The notes under the pieces were generated by a model. It was not told the DNA's origin and ran no database searches. It was given only the letters and a program-made list of their open reading frames with translations. From a virus, in IMG/VR virus record IMGVR_UViG_3300047318_000148, positions 1 to 21,958 of that record: a stretch of 21,958 nucleotides of DNA; one strand, written 5' to 3'. Positions 7,335-13,247 of this stretch are shown piece after piece. The position numbers were made by a program, and so were the translations under genes. How positions within the stretch are numbered: position 1 is the first letter of the stretch; each line of letters begins with the position of its first letter.

Positions 7335-8807
7335 ATGCCCACCACCCGCCCCATTACGTCCTGCCTCGTCCGCGCCCTCGCCTCTGCGGTTACGGAGGGG
7401 GGAGGGGGTGCCCAGCCTCCGCTTGCGTTGCGCAATCTCGTGCTGGCGGGTGGCGTGACCGCCGTTAACCCGATGGTGCCGATTGGCGACAGCCACACGG
7501 ACAACGGCACGTCGGCGCACTTCCTGTGGGACCGCCTCAAGACGGTACGCAACCAGCCGGGCGAGGGCTTGGAAGGCGTGCCGTCCGGTGGCATCGTGCC
7601 GATGGGCAACAACGGGCAGACGCTCGCCAACTACTTGACCGGCGCGGGCACGAACACCTTCGCCGCTGCAATGGCGCTAAATCCGTCCGTGGTGGTGTCC
7701 TGCTGGCTAATCAACGATGTGCGCCTGGGTGGGCTGGGCCTGACGGTGGACGCCATCCGTACCGCAGGCGTGGCCCTATTGAACCAGCACGTCGCCAACA
7801 TCAAGGCGGCGCGGCCTTCGGCGCTGATCGTGCTACGCATCCCGTCGCCGTTCCTCACGGTCAACGTGTCGAGCCTGAACTACGTCACGGACGGCTCTAC
7901 CATCAACCCGGCAGGACTGGCGCAGATTTACACAACCGGCATCCGGGCGGCCTACTACGCGGTAAAGAGCACGTATCCGGACGTAATGATCTACGACCCG
8001 CAATCGCGCCTTTTCGGCACGGACTCGCCAACCGCTGTGGGTACGAATTACGCCGATCAGATTCACCAGAACCAAGTTGGCTACGAGGCCGAGGCCGACA
8101 ACTTCGCCGATTGGATCAATGCCCCGGTGGCCTACTCGCAGGCGTCCACCGATGCGGCGCTGGTGGCACAGCCCTATACGCCGTGGCTGTCCTACTCGCG
8201 CGCCGTCGAGGATGGCTCCCGCTTCGTGCGCGTGGGTTACGCCCCGGCGATCACGGTCACCAGTGGCAACACCTTCCTGGACTTCGGCCCGACCGTCCCC
8301 AACGCCGACCCGACCCTGATGGATCGCTACGACGTGGTGCAAACCGTGGGCGCGTCAAAGTCGTTCGTGGTGCCGCCGGCCAGTACGCTTGGCACCTCGG
8401 CAACCAACACCCGCATTTCGCTGGGCGGTGGCGCCACCGTCCCCACGTCTGCCGTGGCGCAAACCAAGGTGCGCGTGTACCGGCAGACGGTTAGCGGCGA
8501 TGCGCTGGTGAATGCCAAGCTGACGGGGGGCAGCTATACCCGCACGGGCCGCATTTCGGCGGGTGGCACGACCTTCATGGACGTGACGGCCTACAGCCTC
8601 ACCAGCACGAAGCCGACGCAGGCGGCGAACCTTTGGGTGCCGGAAATGCTGGCGGGCGATAAGGTGTATGTCGAAGGCTTCGGCGCGACACCGCTCACCC
8701 TGGCGGCCAACTTCTCGCAGAGCGGCGGTAACCTGCGCATCACTGGTCTGTCGGGCACGGACTGGAGCCTGTACGCGGGCCGGATCGTCGTCGTGTATCG
8801 CGCCTAA
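7335..8807 (+). CDS. Tail protein with SGNH/GDSL hydrolase (esterase) domain
   Basis: Residues 46-262 carry the four SGNH blocks. Block I is GDSH with nucleophile S53, block II has glycine in GNNG (91-94), block III is LIND with N127, and block V is DQIH with D241 and H244. Proteins of this family remove acetyl or other acyl groups from carbohydrates or lipids. In a phage tail this suggests de-O-acetylation of LPS O-antigen, capsule or exopolysaccharide during adsorption. Residues 1-45 are a low-complexity lead with a Gly run. Residues 270-490 are a beta-rich C-terminal region of no family I can name. AAGGA lies 6 bases before the ATG, 8 bases after the preceding gene. The domain call is strong; the substrate is unknown. 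Confidence 0.83.
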   Translation: MPTTRPITSCLVRALASAVTEGGGGAQPPLALRNLVLAGGVTAVNPMVPIGDSHTDNGTSAHFLWDRLKTVRNQPGEGLEGVPSGGIVPMGNNGQTLANYLTGAGTNTFAAAMALNPSVVVSCWLINDVRLGGLGLTVDAIRTAGVALLNQHVANIKAARPSALIVLRIPSPFLTVNVSSLNYVTDGSTINPAGLAQIYTTGIRAAYYAVKSTYPDVMIYDPQSRLFGTDSPTAVGTNYADQIHQNQVGYEAEADNFADWINAPVAYSQASTDAALVAQPYTPWLSYSRAVEDGSRFVRVGYAPAITVTSGNTFLDFGPTVPNADPTLMDRYDVVQTVGASKSFVVPPASTLGTSATNTRISLGGGATVPTSAVAQTKVRVYRQTVSGDALVNAKLTGGSYTRTGRISAGGTTFMDVTAYSLTSTKPTQAANLWVPEMLAGDKVYVEGFGATPLTLAANFSQSGGNLRITGLSGTDWSLYAGRIVVVYRA

Positions 8808-8822
8808 TCCCCACCAGCGCAC

Positions 8823-8844
8823 CCCCGGTGTTCGCCGTGGTGGT
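8823..8844. repeat. Hairpin repeat copy 1, between convergent genes
   Basis: CCCCGGTGTTCGCCGTGGTGGT lies between the + strand esterase gene and the minus strand 63-aa gene and ends at that gene's stop codon. It forms an imperfect hairpin with a TGTTCG loop and could slow transcription from either side, although no T-run follows. It differs at one base from copy 2 at 9065-9086. Confidence 0.5.
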
Positions 8845-9035
8845 TAGTCAACCAGAACCCAAGTGTCTGCCGCGATTAGGTGGCTTCCGCGCGGAATCTG
8901 AGGCGGTGCCGCGTACATGGCTTGTGCTATGTCCAACCGGCCTGCGGCTTGGGCTTGTCGGCGCGCGTCGTCAACGTCTGTCGCGATGATCCAGCCCGTA
9001 GGTTTGTTGTCCACAAATGACACGATGCAAAGCAT
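8844..9035 (-). CDS. Hypothetical protein (63 aa)
   Basis: A compact soluble protein beginning MLCIVSFVDNKPTGWIIATD and continuing with DDARRQAQAAGRLDIAQAMY, then a beta-rich end (GSHLIAADTWVLVD). This beta-alpha-beta pattern is typical of small phage early proteins, but I know no function for it. AGGAGGT stands 6 bases before the ATG, an almost perfect ribosome site, so the gene is real and probably well translated. It lies between the tail genes and attP, on the strand opposite the late genes. That is a common place for lysogenic-conversion (moron) genes. Confidence 0.7.
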   Translation of the reverse strand: MLCIVSFVDNKPTGWIIATDVDDARRQAQAAGRLDIAQAMYAAPPQIPRGSHLIAADTWVLVD

Positions 9036-9064
9036 GGGCAGACCTCCTAAAACCGTGAGTTTAG

Positions 9065-9086
9065 CCCCGGTGTTCGCCGGGGTGGT
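9065..9086. repeat. Hairpin repeat copy 2
   Basis: CCCCGGTGTTCGCCGGGGTGGT is a perfect hairpin (CCCCGG/CCGGGG, six-base loop TGTTCG) just beyond the stop of the 65-aa minus-strand gene. It matches copy 1 at 21 of 22 bases, and each copy closes a separate small gene. A shorter 15-base match (9444-9458) lies inside the HNH gene. Confidence 0.6.
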
Positions 9087-9089
9087 GCG

Positions 9090-9287
9090 TTAGCGCGGTG
9101 TGGCTGGGCGGAACGGGATAAATGGACAGTCCGGGTCGGGGAGTTTGTAGACCCGCCCCGTGGCCCGATTGAATGCGAAAGACTCCCCGGAGATAAGCTG
9201 CAACGTTGTCCAGTCCGGGAACACTTGGGCCATCCAAGCAACGTCTTTGCGGGGCTCCAAATCCTTCCCGCAATTCTGGCTTGTCAT
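9090..9287 (-). CDS. Hypothetical protein (65 aa)
   Basis: Reads MTSQNCGKDLEPRKDVAWMA, followed by VFPDWTTLQLISGESFAFNRATGRVYKLPDPD and a Pro-rich end. The NRATGRVYKLPDPD part looks like a small beta-hairpin found in short phage proteins. The start is chosen because AGGA lies 9 bases upstream; an overlapping frame starting at 9297 has a less protein-like composition. It is 41 bases downstream of the HNH gene and upstream of the 63-aa gene, probably in one minus-strand transcript. Function unknown. Confidence 0.5.
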   Translation of the reverse strand: MTSQNCGKDLEPRKDVAWMAQVFPDWTTLQLISGESFAFNRATGRVYKLPDPDCPFIPFRPATPR

Positions 9288-9328
9288 CGCTTTTCATCCT
9301 GTGCAGTTTTTGTGCAGTGGTTGGGGCA

Positions 9329-9862
9329 TTACAAACCGGCTAGCGCGGAAATGTCCTTCACGGCCAGAGCCCGGCAGATTCGCAGGAACGGTACGTCGCC
9401 CCAGCAGTTCATCCCCACGTTGACCGCGTAACACACCAGCCTCGTGTTCGCCGGGGTGTAGCCTTCGTCCGAACTGATCCGGTCGATGCTGGGGGCGAAT
9501 GGGCGGCGCTTGCCGTGAACCTCAAAGCTGAAAGGCAGGCCGGACACCTCGCATCGGCCCTGCGATCGCACAGCCATGTGCACCACGTCGGCAAGGTCTA
9601 GGCTGTTCGCCTTGCGCCCCTTGCGGACCTGCACCAACAAGCGGGAAACCCACGGGCTACGGCTCTCTGCGGCCTCCCGCACCTGCTCAGCCCACCAGGA
9701 GTCGTGCTGGGCGACAAGGGTCTGCGATTCCCACTGGCGGTAGTACGCTATGGCGGCCGGGAGGGTGGTGCATTTCGTGCTGACGCGAACCTGTCGCCCG
9801 TTGATGACGCGGGATATATGCCACGTCTGACCCCGCTTTACTAACCCCCTCGGCACATCCAT
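9329..9862 (-). CDS. HNH endonuclease-like protein with N-terminal DNA-binding region
   Basis: A 177-aa protein. Residues 1-45 (VPRGLVKRGQTWHISRVING and the following basic strands) resemble the arm-type DNA-binding fold at the front of phage integrases or AP2-like domains. Residues 104-155 (CEVSGLPFSFE, PSIDRIS, GYTPANTRLVC, N148) match the phage HNH-like family in which an SxDRID...GYTPDN block replaces the canonical HH-N-H. Only single cysteines are present instead of CxxC pairs, so zinc binding is doubtful. GAGGTGA precedes the ATG. The leader contains the left copy of the att arm repeat, so integrase binding could block its transcription. A free-standing nuclease acting on DNA is likely; a role in recombination or exclusion is guesswork. 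Confidence 0.7.
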   Translation of the reverse strand: MDVPRGLVKRGQTWHISRVINGRQVRVSTKCTTLPAAIAYYRQWESQTLVAQHDSWWAEQVREAAESRSPWVSRLLVQVRKGRKANSLDLADVVHMAVRSQGRCEVSGLPFSFEVHGKRRPFAPSIDRISSDEGYTPANTRLVCYAVNVGMNCWGDVPFLRICRALAVKDISALAGL

Positions 9863-9872
9863 TCGTCACCTC

Positions 9873-9890
9873 AAACGCAACTAACACGCA
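9873..9890. repeat. Left arm-type direct repeat flanking attP
   Basis: AAACGCAACTAACACGCA matches 17 of 18 bases of the copy at 10071-10088, in the same orientation, on the other side of the tRNA-like att core. The placement fits integrase arm-binding sites. It lies in the leader of the HNH gene. Confidence 0.6.
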
Positions 9891-9982
9891 CGGGCGCTGA
9901 AACCCGCATTCTGCCGCTGTCAAAACGGCCCCTGTGATTCCGTAAGTACCTGTATTTCCTGATATCCCCTAACCTTGACATG

Positions 9983-10019
9983 GTAGGGGTCACAGGTTCG
10001 AACCCTGTACCGCCCACCA
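9983..10019 (+). other. attP core: 3' end of a tRNA gene
   Basis: The segment holds a complete tRNA T-arm (ACAGG, TTCGAAC, CCTGT at 9992-10008), the 3' acceptor strand ACCGCCC and an encoded ACCA (10016-10019), preceded by a GGGTC-like variable loop. The upstream bases do not form an anticodon arm or 5' half, so it is not a whole tRNA but the piece a tRNA-targeting phage carries to restore the gene after integration. The acceptor would pair with 5' GGGCGGT, compatible with a valine tRNA, but the anticodon is absent and the identity is uncertain. It sits next to int, as expected for attP. Confidence 0.85.
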
Positions 10020-10062
10020 ATCCTATCAAGCACTTAGCTAGGGTTGGCGACCTTTCATCGGG

Positions 10063-11130
10063 TCACACTAAAACGCAACTAGCACGCAGCCCGTCCATGT
10101 ACCCGTCGATGGCCTGCACGGCATGGCCGAGGTAGTCGGGCCGGTACTTCGCGTAAACCTCCGTCTTGCCGCCATAGGCGCGGTGGCCGAGGAACCCCTG
10201 AATCTCTGCTTCCGGCACGCCTGCTGCGCGTAGCTCGGTCGCCATCGTGTGCCGGATCGTCTTGGGCACCACGTCCTCGCCAAGCCATGCCCGCTTGCGC
10301 ATCTTTCGCCATGCCGTCTTGAAGCTGGCGATCTTCTTCCCCCTCCATTGCACCAGCGGCCCATCCGGGGCGTGTTCCAGCCACGGCAACAGGAACCCAC
10401 ACACCGGCACGGTCGGGCGGTATTTCTTCGTCTGCTTGCGGCCTGGCGGATTCTGCACCAGCAGACGGCGGCCAAAGTCCACTTGGCTGCGTGTTAGGTC
10501 TAGGGCGGCCTCCGTGCGTGCCAGCGTGCCGTACATGAGCGCCAGCATCATCCGTTCGTGCGGCTGCTCGGCCGCCATCCATAGGGCCACGGACTCGTCT
10601 ACCGTCAGCACGCGGTCACGGGGCGGGGCATCCTCGCCGGGGATGATGAAGGGCACCGAGTCAATCTCGCCCTCCTCGTAGGCGTTATTCAGGGCCGCCT
10701 TGCCCACACCGAGGATGCGCTTGATGTAACCGTCAGACAGCGGCGGCTTGCGCTGGCCCCGTAGCCACGCCATGAAGTCGCGTTGGCTCTGCTTGTCGAT
10801 CTCCGACACCATCCGGCCGCTGAAATAGTCGGACCAGTAGGCAAGGGCGATTTCGGTGGTTTCCTTCGCCTTCAGCGCGCTCCCGTGGCGGTGCCAGTAG
10901 CGCACTAGCACCTGATCCAGCGGGACCGCCTGCGGCGCCTGCTTGCCTAGTTTCGCGTTCCGGATGACCCACTCGGCAAGAGCGACCTTGGCCGCCTGAA
11001 AGTCGCTTGCGCTAAGGCTTGCGCGCTTTGTCTGTCGAGTGGCGGCGTCGTACCACGTGCGGCACCACTGTTCGGAGCCTGGACGCTTTGAGAGCCAGTA
11101 GTCGCCGAATTGTCCGAGCCGTTCCTGCAT
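10063..11130 (-). CDS. int: Tyrosine-recombinase integrase
   Basis: A 355-aa phage integrase that would recombine attP with the 3' end of a host tRNA gene. Residues 1-60 form the arm-binding domain (RLGQFGDYWLSKRPGSEQW), 65-155 the SAM-like core-binding domain and 170-340 the catalytic domain. Catalytic residues: R205 (GTLARTEAAL), R293-H294 (TIRHTMATEL), H316 (GFLGHR) and nucleophile Y326 (EVYAKY). The first histidine of the usual HxxR box is lysine (K290), a known variation. Its start lies inside xis by 184 bases in another frame and has no good Shine-Dalgarno, so expression is probably coupled to xis. It points toward attP, about 45 bases beyond its stop, and ends the leftward early operon. 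Confidence 0.93.
   Translation of the reverse strand: MQERLGQFGDYWLSKRPGSEQWCRTWYDAATRQTKRASLSASDFQAAKVALAEWVIRNAKLGKQAPQAVPLDQVLVRYWHRHGSALKAKETTEIALAYWSDYFSGRMVSEIDKQSQRDFMAWLRGQRKPPLSDGYIKRILGVGKAALNNAYEEGEIDSVPFIIPGEDAPPRDRVLTVDESVALWMAAEQPHERMMLALMYGTLARTEAALDLTRSQVDFGRRLLVQNPPGRKQTKKYRPTVPVCGFLLPWLEHAPDGPLVQWRGKKIASFKTAWRKMRKRAWLGEDVVPKTIRHTMATELRAAGVPEAEIQGFLGHRAYGGKTEVYAKYRPDYLGHAVQAIDGYMDGLRASCVLV
10071..10088. repeat. Right arm-type direct repeat flanking attP
   Basis: AAACGCAACTAGCACGCA is the second copy of the 18-base repeat at 9873-9890. It overlaps the last codons of int, so the end of the integrase and a probable integrase-binding arm site share sequence. Confidence 0.6.
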
Positions 11131-11306
11131 TGCCGTAGGTACTCTGAAAGAATCTCGTCTGTGTAACGGATGATGCGCTGACCCATACGGATCGGGCTGA
11201 TTCGACCGGCCAACCGCTCACGGGTCAGCGATGCCTTGCTGATCCCCAGCTTGCGGGCGGCCTCCGTCTCGGTGAACGGGCGCTGCAAAACTTCAGCGGC
11301 TCCCAT
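10947..11306 (-). CDS. xis: Excisionase-like HTH protein
   Basis: Residues 8-60 (FTETEAARKLGISKASLTRE, then RIGQRIIRYTDEILSEYL-like) are a winged-helix of the MerR/HTH_17 excisionase type, with the wing at RMGQRIIRY. Such proteins bend attachment-site DNA and push the integrase toward excision. The last 60 residues run in a different frame over the integrase N-terminus and look like low-complexity overprint, so the functional protein may be only the first half. GGGGGTG lies before the ATG. It follows the 98-aa gene in the leftward operon, with a 19-codon mini-frame between. Lambda xis and int also overlap, but over a much shorter distance. Xis is the best call; a plain regulator is possible. 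Confidence 0.75.
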   Translation of the reverse strand: MGAAEVLQRPFTETEAARKLGISKASLTRERLAGRISPIRMGQRIIRYTDEILSEYLRQCRNGSDNSATTGSQSVQAPNSGAARGTTPPLDRQSAQALAQATFRRPRSLLPSGSSGTRN

Positions 11307-11352
11307 ATCGCACCCCCAGCCACTCCGCCATCTGCCCCCGCGATCCGGTCAT
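11293..11352 (-). CDS. Possible 19-aa coupling mini-ORF before xis
   Basis: MTGSRGQMAEWLGVRYGSR starts at an ATGA overlap with the stop of the 98-aa gene and ends 10 bases inside xis. Ribosomes leaving the upstream gene could reinitiate here and finish beside the xis start, linking translation of the early operon to xis. No homology can be claimed, and it may be chance. Confidence 0.28.
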   Translation of the reverse strand: MTGSRGQMAEWLGVRYGSR

Positions 11353-11645
11353 GGCTTGCTCCGCTTTGTAATCCGTGTCGGCTTGTCTCGCGGGCCGTAT
11401 CCGACCCACACGCCGCGCTCTGGCGTGATCCCGGTCATAGAGTTGCCCCAAGCTCCTGCGCTCCAATACTTGCTCACCTCCGTATAGCCGGGGTCGTACA
11501 GCCCCAGCTCCACACACAGGCGGCGCGCATCGCTCATGCTGTACGCAGCGACGTAGACATGCCCAACGTGGCCGTCTCGTTTCCATTCGTTGTCCGGCAA
11601 AACGCCATAACAGCGGCCGTTCCACAGCTTCAGTTCCTTAGCCAT
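11349..11645 (-). CDS. Hypothetical early protein (98 aa)
   Basis: Starts MAKELKLWNGRCYGVLPDNE and continues VYVAAYSMSDARRLCVELGL, then KYWSAGAWGNSMTGITPERG. This beta-alpha-beta arrangement with a C-terminal WVGYGP segment is common in small phage proteins of unknown function. GGAGGGG stands upstream of the ATG. The ATG overlaps the stop of the 166-aa gene (TAATG), so an upstream extension of the same frame is not the start. Its stop overlaps the mini-ORF before xis. Nothing in the sequence gives a catalytic role. Confidence 0.72.
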   Translation of the reverse strand: MAKELKLWNGRCYGVLPDNEWKRDGHVGHVYVAAYSMSDARRLCVELGLYDPGYTEVSKYWSAGAWGNSMTGITPERGVWVGYGPRDKPTRITKRSKP

Positions 11646-12145
11646 TACTTCACCCCTCCCTCGTCGTGGCTGGTCCCGTTCGCGGCGAGGAAGGCGGCGG
11701 CTTCGTTGCACTTGTCGGCCATGTTGCGGTAGTCGTATGGGTTGGCGGCGAACCATGCGAGCAAGCTGAAAGCCGCCTCCCTGGCGCGCTCGGCGGCCTC
11801 GGCTCGGGCCAGCAATCCGTCAATGTCGGCCATGCACTGCTCGCCGAATGCATCGGCGGTTTCCCGCCTGTAGCGAACGTTAGATAGCGTTTCCTCCAGT
11901 TCGGCCACCTGTAGCAGCAGCGCGGGGAGGGCGTTGACGGCGGCAATCATTAGGCGAGCGTCGGGGATTGCCCATGCCGTGGCGCGGTCAATCGACACCG
12001 TTCGCGGGCCGACCAAAATGGCGTGCTCTTGCGGACCAGTTGCAGGCGGCGAGATTTCCGCGCAGTGCCACGGCCCCGGCGTCGCCAATTTCAGCAACTC
12101 GGCCAGTCTCGCCACGTCCACGCGCTGGGTGTCAGGTGAAGTCAT
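11645..12145 (-). CDS. Ead/Ea22-like phage early protein (166 aa)
   Basis: The N-terminus (VDVARLAELLKLATPGPWHC) is the signature opening of the phage Ead/Ea22-like family, with the ATPGPW motif. Those proteins are common in the left early operons of lambdoid phages and have no settled function. Residues 75-95 (DARLMIAAVNALPALLLQVA) continue the typical helix, followed by a long charged coiled-coil stretch rich in Ala, Arg and Glu to about residue 140. The start at 12145 is preferred because it overlaps the stop of the 48-aa gene as ATGA; an ATG at 12151 with GAGG upstream is the alternative. It is tightly coupled on both sides. Confidence 0.72.
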   Translation of the reverse strand: MTSPDTQRVDVARLAELLKLATPGPWHCAEISPPATGPQEHAILVGPRTVSIDRATAWAIPDARLMIAAVNALPALLLQVAELEETLSNVRYRRETADAFGEQCMADIDGLLARAEAAERAREAAFSLLAWFAANPYDYRNMADKCNEAAAFLAANGTSHDEGGVK

Positions 12146-12288
12146 TTCCATTTCGTGATCCCTCGGCCGTGACGTTGCAGATAGCGCCACGACCAGTTGT
12201 GCAGCCTGTAGGCGCGGGCCAGTGTTTCGCGGTTCCTCCACCACTTGTGCCGCCACGCTGACTTGGCGAATCCGAGCGACTTAGCCAC
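12142..12288 (-). CDS. Small Trp-rich basic protein (48 aa)
   Basis: Reads from a GTG start as MAKSLGFAKSAWRHKWWRNR and ends GRGITKWK. It has six tryptophans among 48 residues and a strong excess of Arg, Lys and His, so it is very basic with aromatic surfaces, suited to binding nucleic acid or a host protein. GGGGAG precedes the GTG. Eight bases overlap the end of the 169-aa gene, and the stop overlaps the start of the 166-aa gene as ATGA. This double coupling is the best evidence that it is real. I recognise no family. An inhibitor or host-takeover peptide is possible, but nothing here proves it. Confidence 0.58.
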   Translation of the reverse strand: MAKSLGFAKSAWRHKWWRNRETLARAYRLHNWSWRYLQRHGRGITKWK

Positions 12289-12790
12289 GGGACTCTCCCC
12301 GCATGGCGGCACGTTCGACTAACGCCTGTGCGTCGCGCATGTTGACGATGCTGATAGTCCCCGCCGCCACGATTCCGACGATTCGCATTGCTTCGGCCGC
12401 GTCCTCGGCCTCGTTAGGCGCTGCGGGCTGGGGGGTGCGCGCGGCGAGGGCGTAGGCGCGCATCTGCTCGGCGGTGTAAAGGTCTGCCACATGGGAGTAT
12501 CGCGGGTTCAACTTGCCGAACGTCAGGGCGTCATTTATGCCGTCATGCGCGACGATTGTTTTCCGCCCTGTCTCGTCGTGCTGAAACTCATAAGCAGACG
12601 CCTCCGGCAACTCCGGCAAACCCTCCCCCGCTTCGGGCAGCGGCGCGGATGGGGTGGCACGTTCGCGCAGCACGTCACGCGCAGTGCCAAGCGCGGCGAC
12701 CGTCTGCTCGTCGAAGTCCAACCCCGCTGCCTCGTCGATCAGGCTTTGCATTTCGCTGGCGCAGCGTTCGTATACCTTAGCGTTAGACAC
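12281..12790 (-). CDS. Hypothetical phage early protein (169 aa)
   Basis: A mainly helical, acidic protein starting at GTG with AAGGAG 7 bases upstream. The middle (EASAYEFQHDETGRKTIVAH and RYSHVADLYTAEQMRAYALA) is a block seen in many proteobacterial phage early proteins, where a short beta hairpin is followed by the YTAEQMRAYA helix; no function is known to me. The N-terminal 45 residues are a charged helix and the C-terminal 50 are Ala-rich helices. The first 8 bases overlap the gene upstream and the last 8 the 48-aa gene, so it is expressed from the leftward promoter with its neighbours. Confidence 0.7.
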   Translation of the reverse strand: MSNAKVYERCASEMQSLIDEAAGLDFDEQTVAALGTARDVLRERATPSAPLPEAGEGLPELPEASAYEFQHDETGRKTIVAHDGINDALTFGKLNPRYSHVADLYTAEQMRAYALAARTPQPAAPNEAEDAAEAMRIVGIVAAGTISIVNMRDAQALVERAAMRGESRG

Positions 12791-13247
12791 TGCTCGGCTC
12801 CTTCGTCAGGGCGGCGGTGAGCCAGCCGCGAATCAGTCCACGCAGCCGGTCATTGCCGAAAATGAAAAAGCAATCGAACTGGCGCATTTCAGCGAACGCC
12901 CGCTCCACCATCGCCTCATCCGCCCCAGCGGGGGCGGCCTGCTGCTGGGCGAGGAGGAAGCGAATCCGCTCCATGGCGGCAATGGTCTGCGGATCCTCGC
13001 CTAACTGTCCGCGCATGTAGGCTTCGTTTAGCTCACCTAGAACGTCGTTCCAAACCTCACCAGCGGGGGCGGCCTGCTGCTGGGCGAGGCTGCGCGCCAG
13101 CTTGGCAAGGTCGTTCGCCCAGCCACGCATCACGCTCATATCCTCGCCATCGGCCGATGCGTCACGGGCCTCCGCGCGCATTTCCGCGATGATCTTTTCC
13201 AGCCGTGCGTTGGGGGCCAATACTGCGGGGGGCGTTGAAAGGGTCAT
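12783..13247 (-). CDS. Hypothetical phage early protein with internal repeat (154 aa)
   Basis: Starts MTLSTPPAVLAPNARLEKII. It contains two copies of LAQQQAAPAG (near residues 65 and 108), encoded by an exact 30-bp direct repeat. The sequence between (VWNDVLGELNEAYMRGQLGE) and the C-terminus (FDCFFIFGNDRLRGLIRGWL) look folded, so the repeats are probably Ala/Gln/Pro linkers. The ATG at 13247 overlaps the stop of the 107-aa gene (ATGA), with AGGA upstream; a longer start is not needed. No enzymatic motif is present. It belongs to the coupled run of small early genes. Confidence 0.7.
   Translation of the reverse strand: MTLSTPPAVLAPNARLEKIIAEMRAEARDASADGEDMSVMRGWANDLAKLARSLAQQQAAPAGEVWNDVLGELNEAYMRGQLGEDPQTIAAMERIRFLLAQQQAAPAGADEAMVERAFAEMRQFDCFFIFGNDRLRGLIRGWLTAALTKEPSSV
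12925..12954. repeat. 30-bp direct repeat, copy 1
   Basis: An exact 30-base copy, starting CCAGCGGGGGCGGCCTGCTG and ending GGGCGAGG, of the segment at 13060-13089. It encodes one LAQQQAAPAG linker. Recombination between the copies would delete 135 bp in frame. Confidence 0.85.
13060..13089. repeat. 30-bp direct repeat, copy 2
   Basis: Second exact copy of the repeat at 12925-12954, within the same 154-aa gene. The distance between copies (135 bp) is a multiple of three, so gain or loss keeps the frame. Confidence 0.85.

Noticed and set aside
7526-8494. 322-codon + strand frame inside the tail esterase gene
   Set aside because: It is a shifted frame of the SGNH gene, dominated by Arg and Gly, with no start signal.
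5069-8807. A diversity-generating retroelement as in the related Bordetella phage BPP-1
   Set aside because: No reverse transcriptase gene or adenine-variable template/variable repeat pair was seen near the tail genes.
9983-10019. A complete functional tRNA gene
   Set aside because: Only the T-arm and 3' acceptor strand are present; no D-arm or anticodon arm can be formed from the bases upstream.
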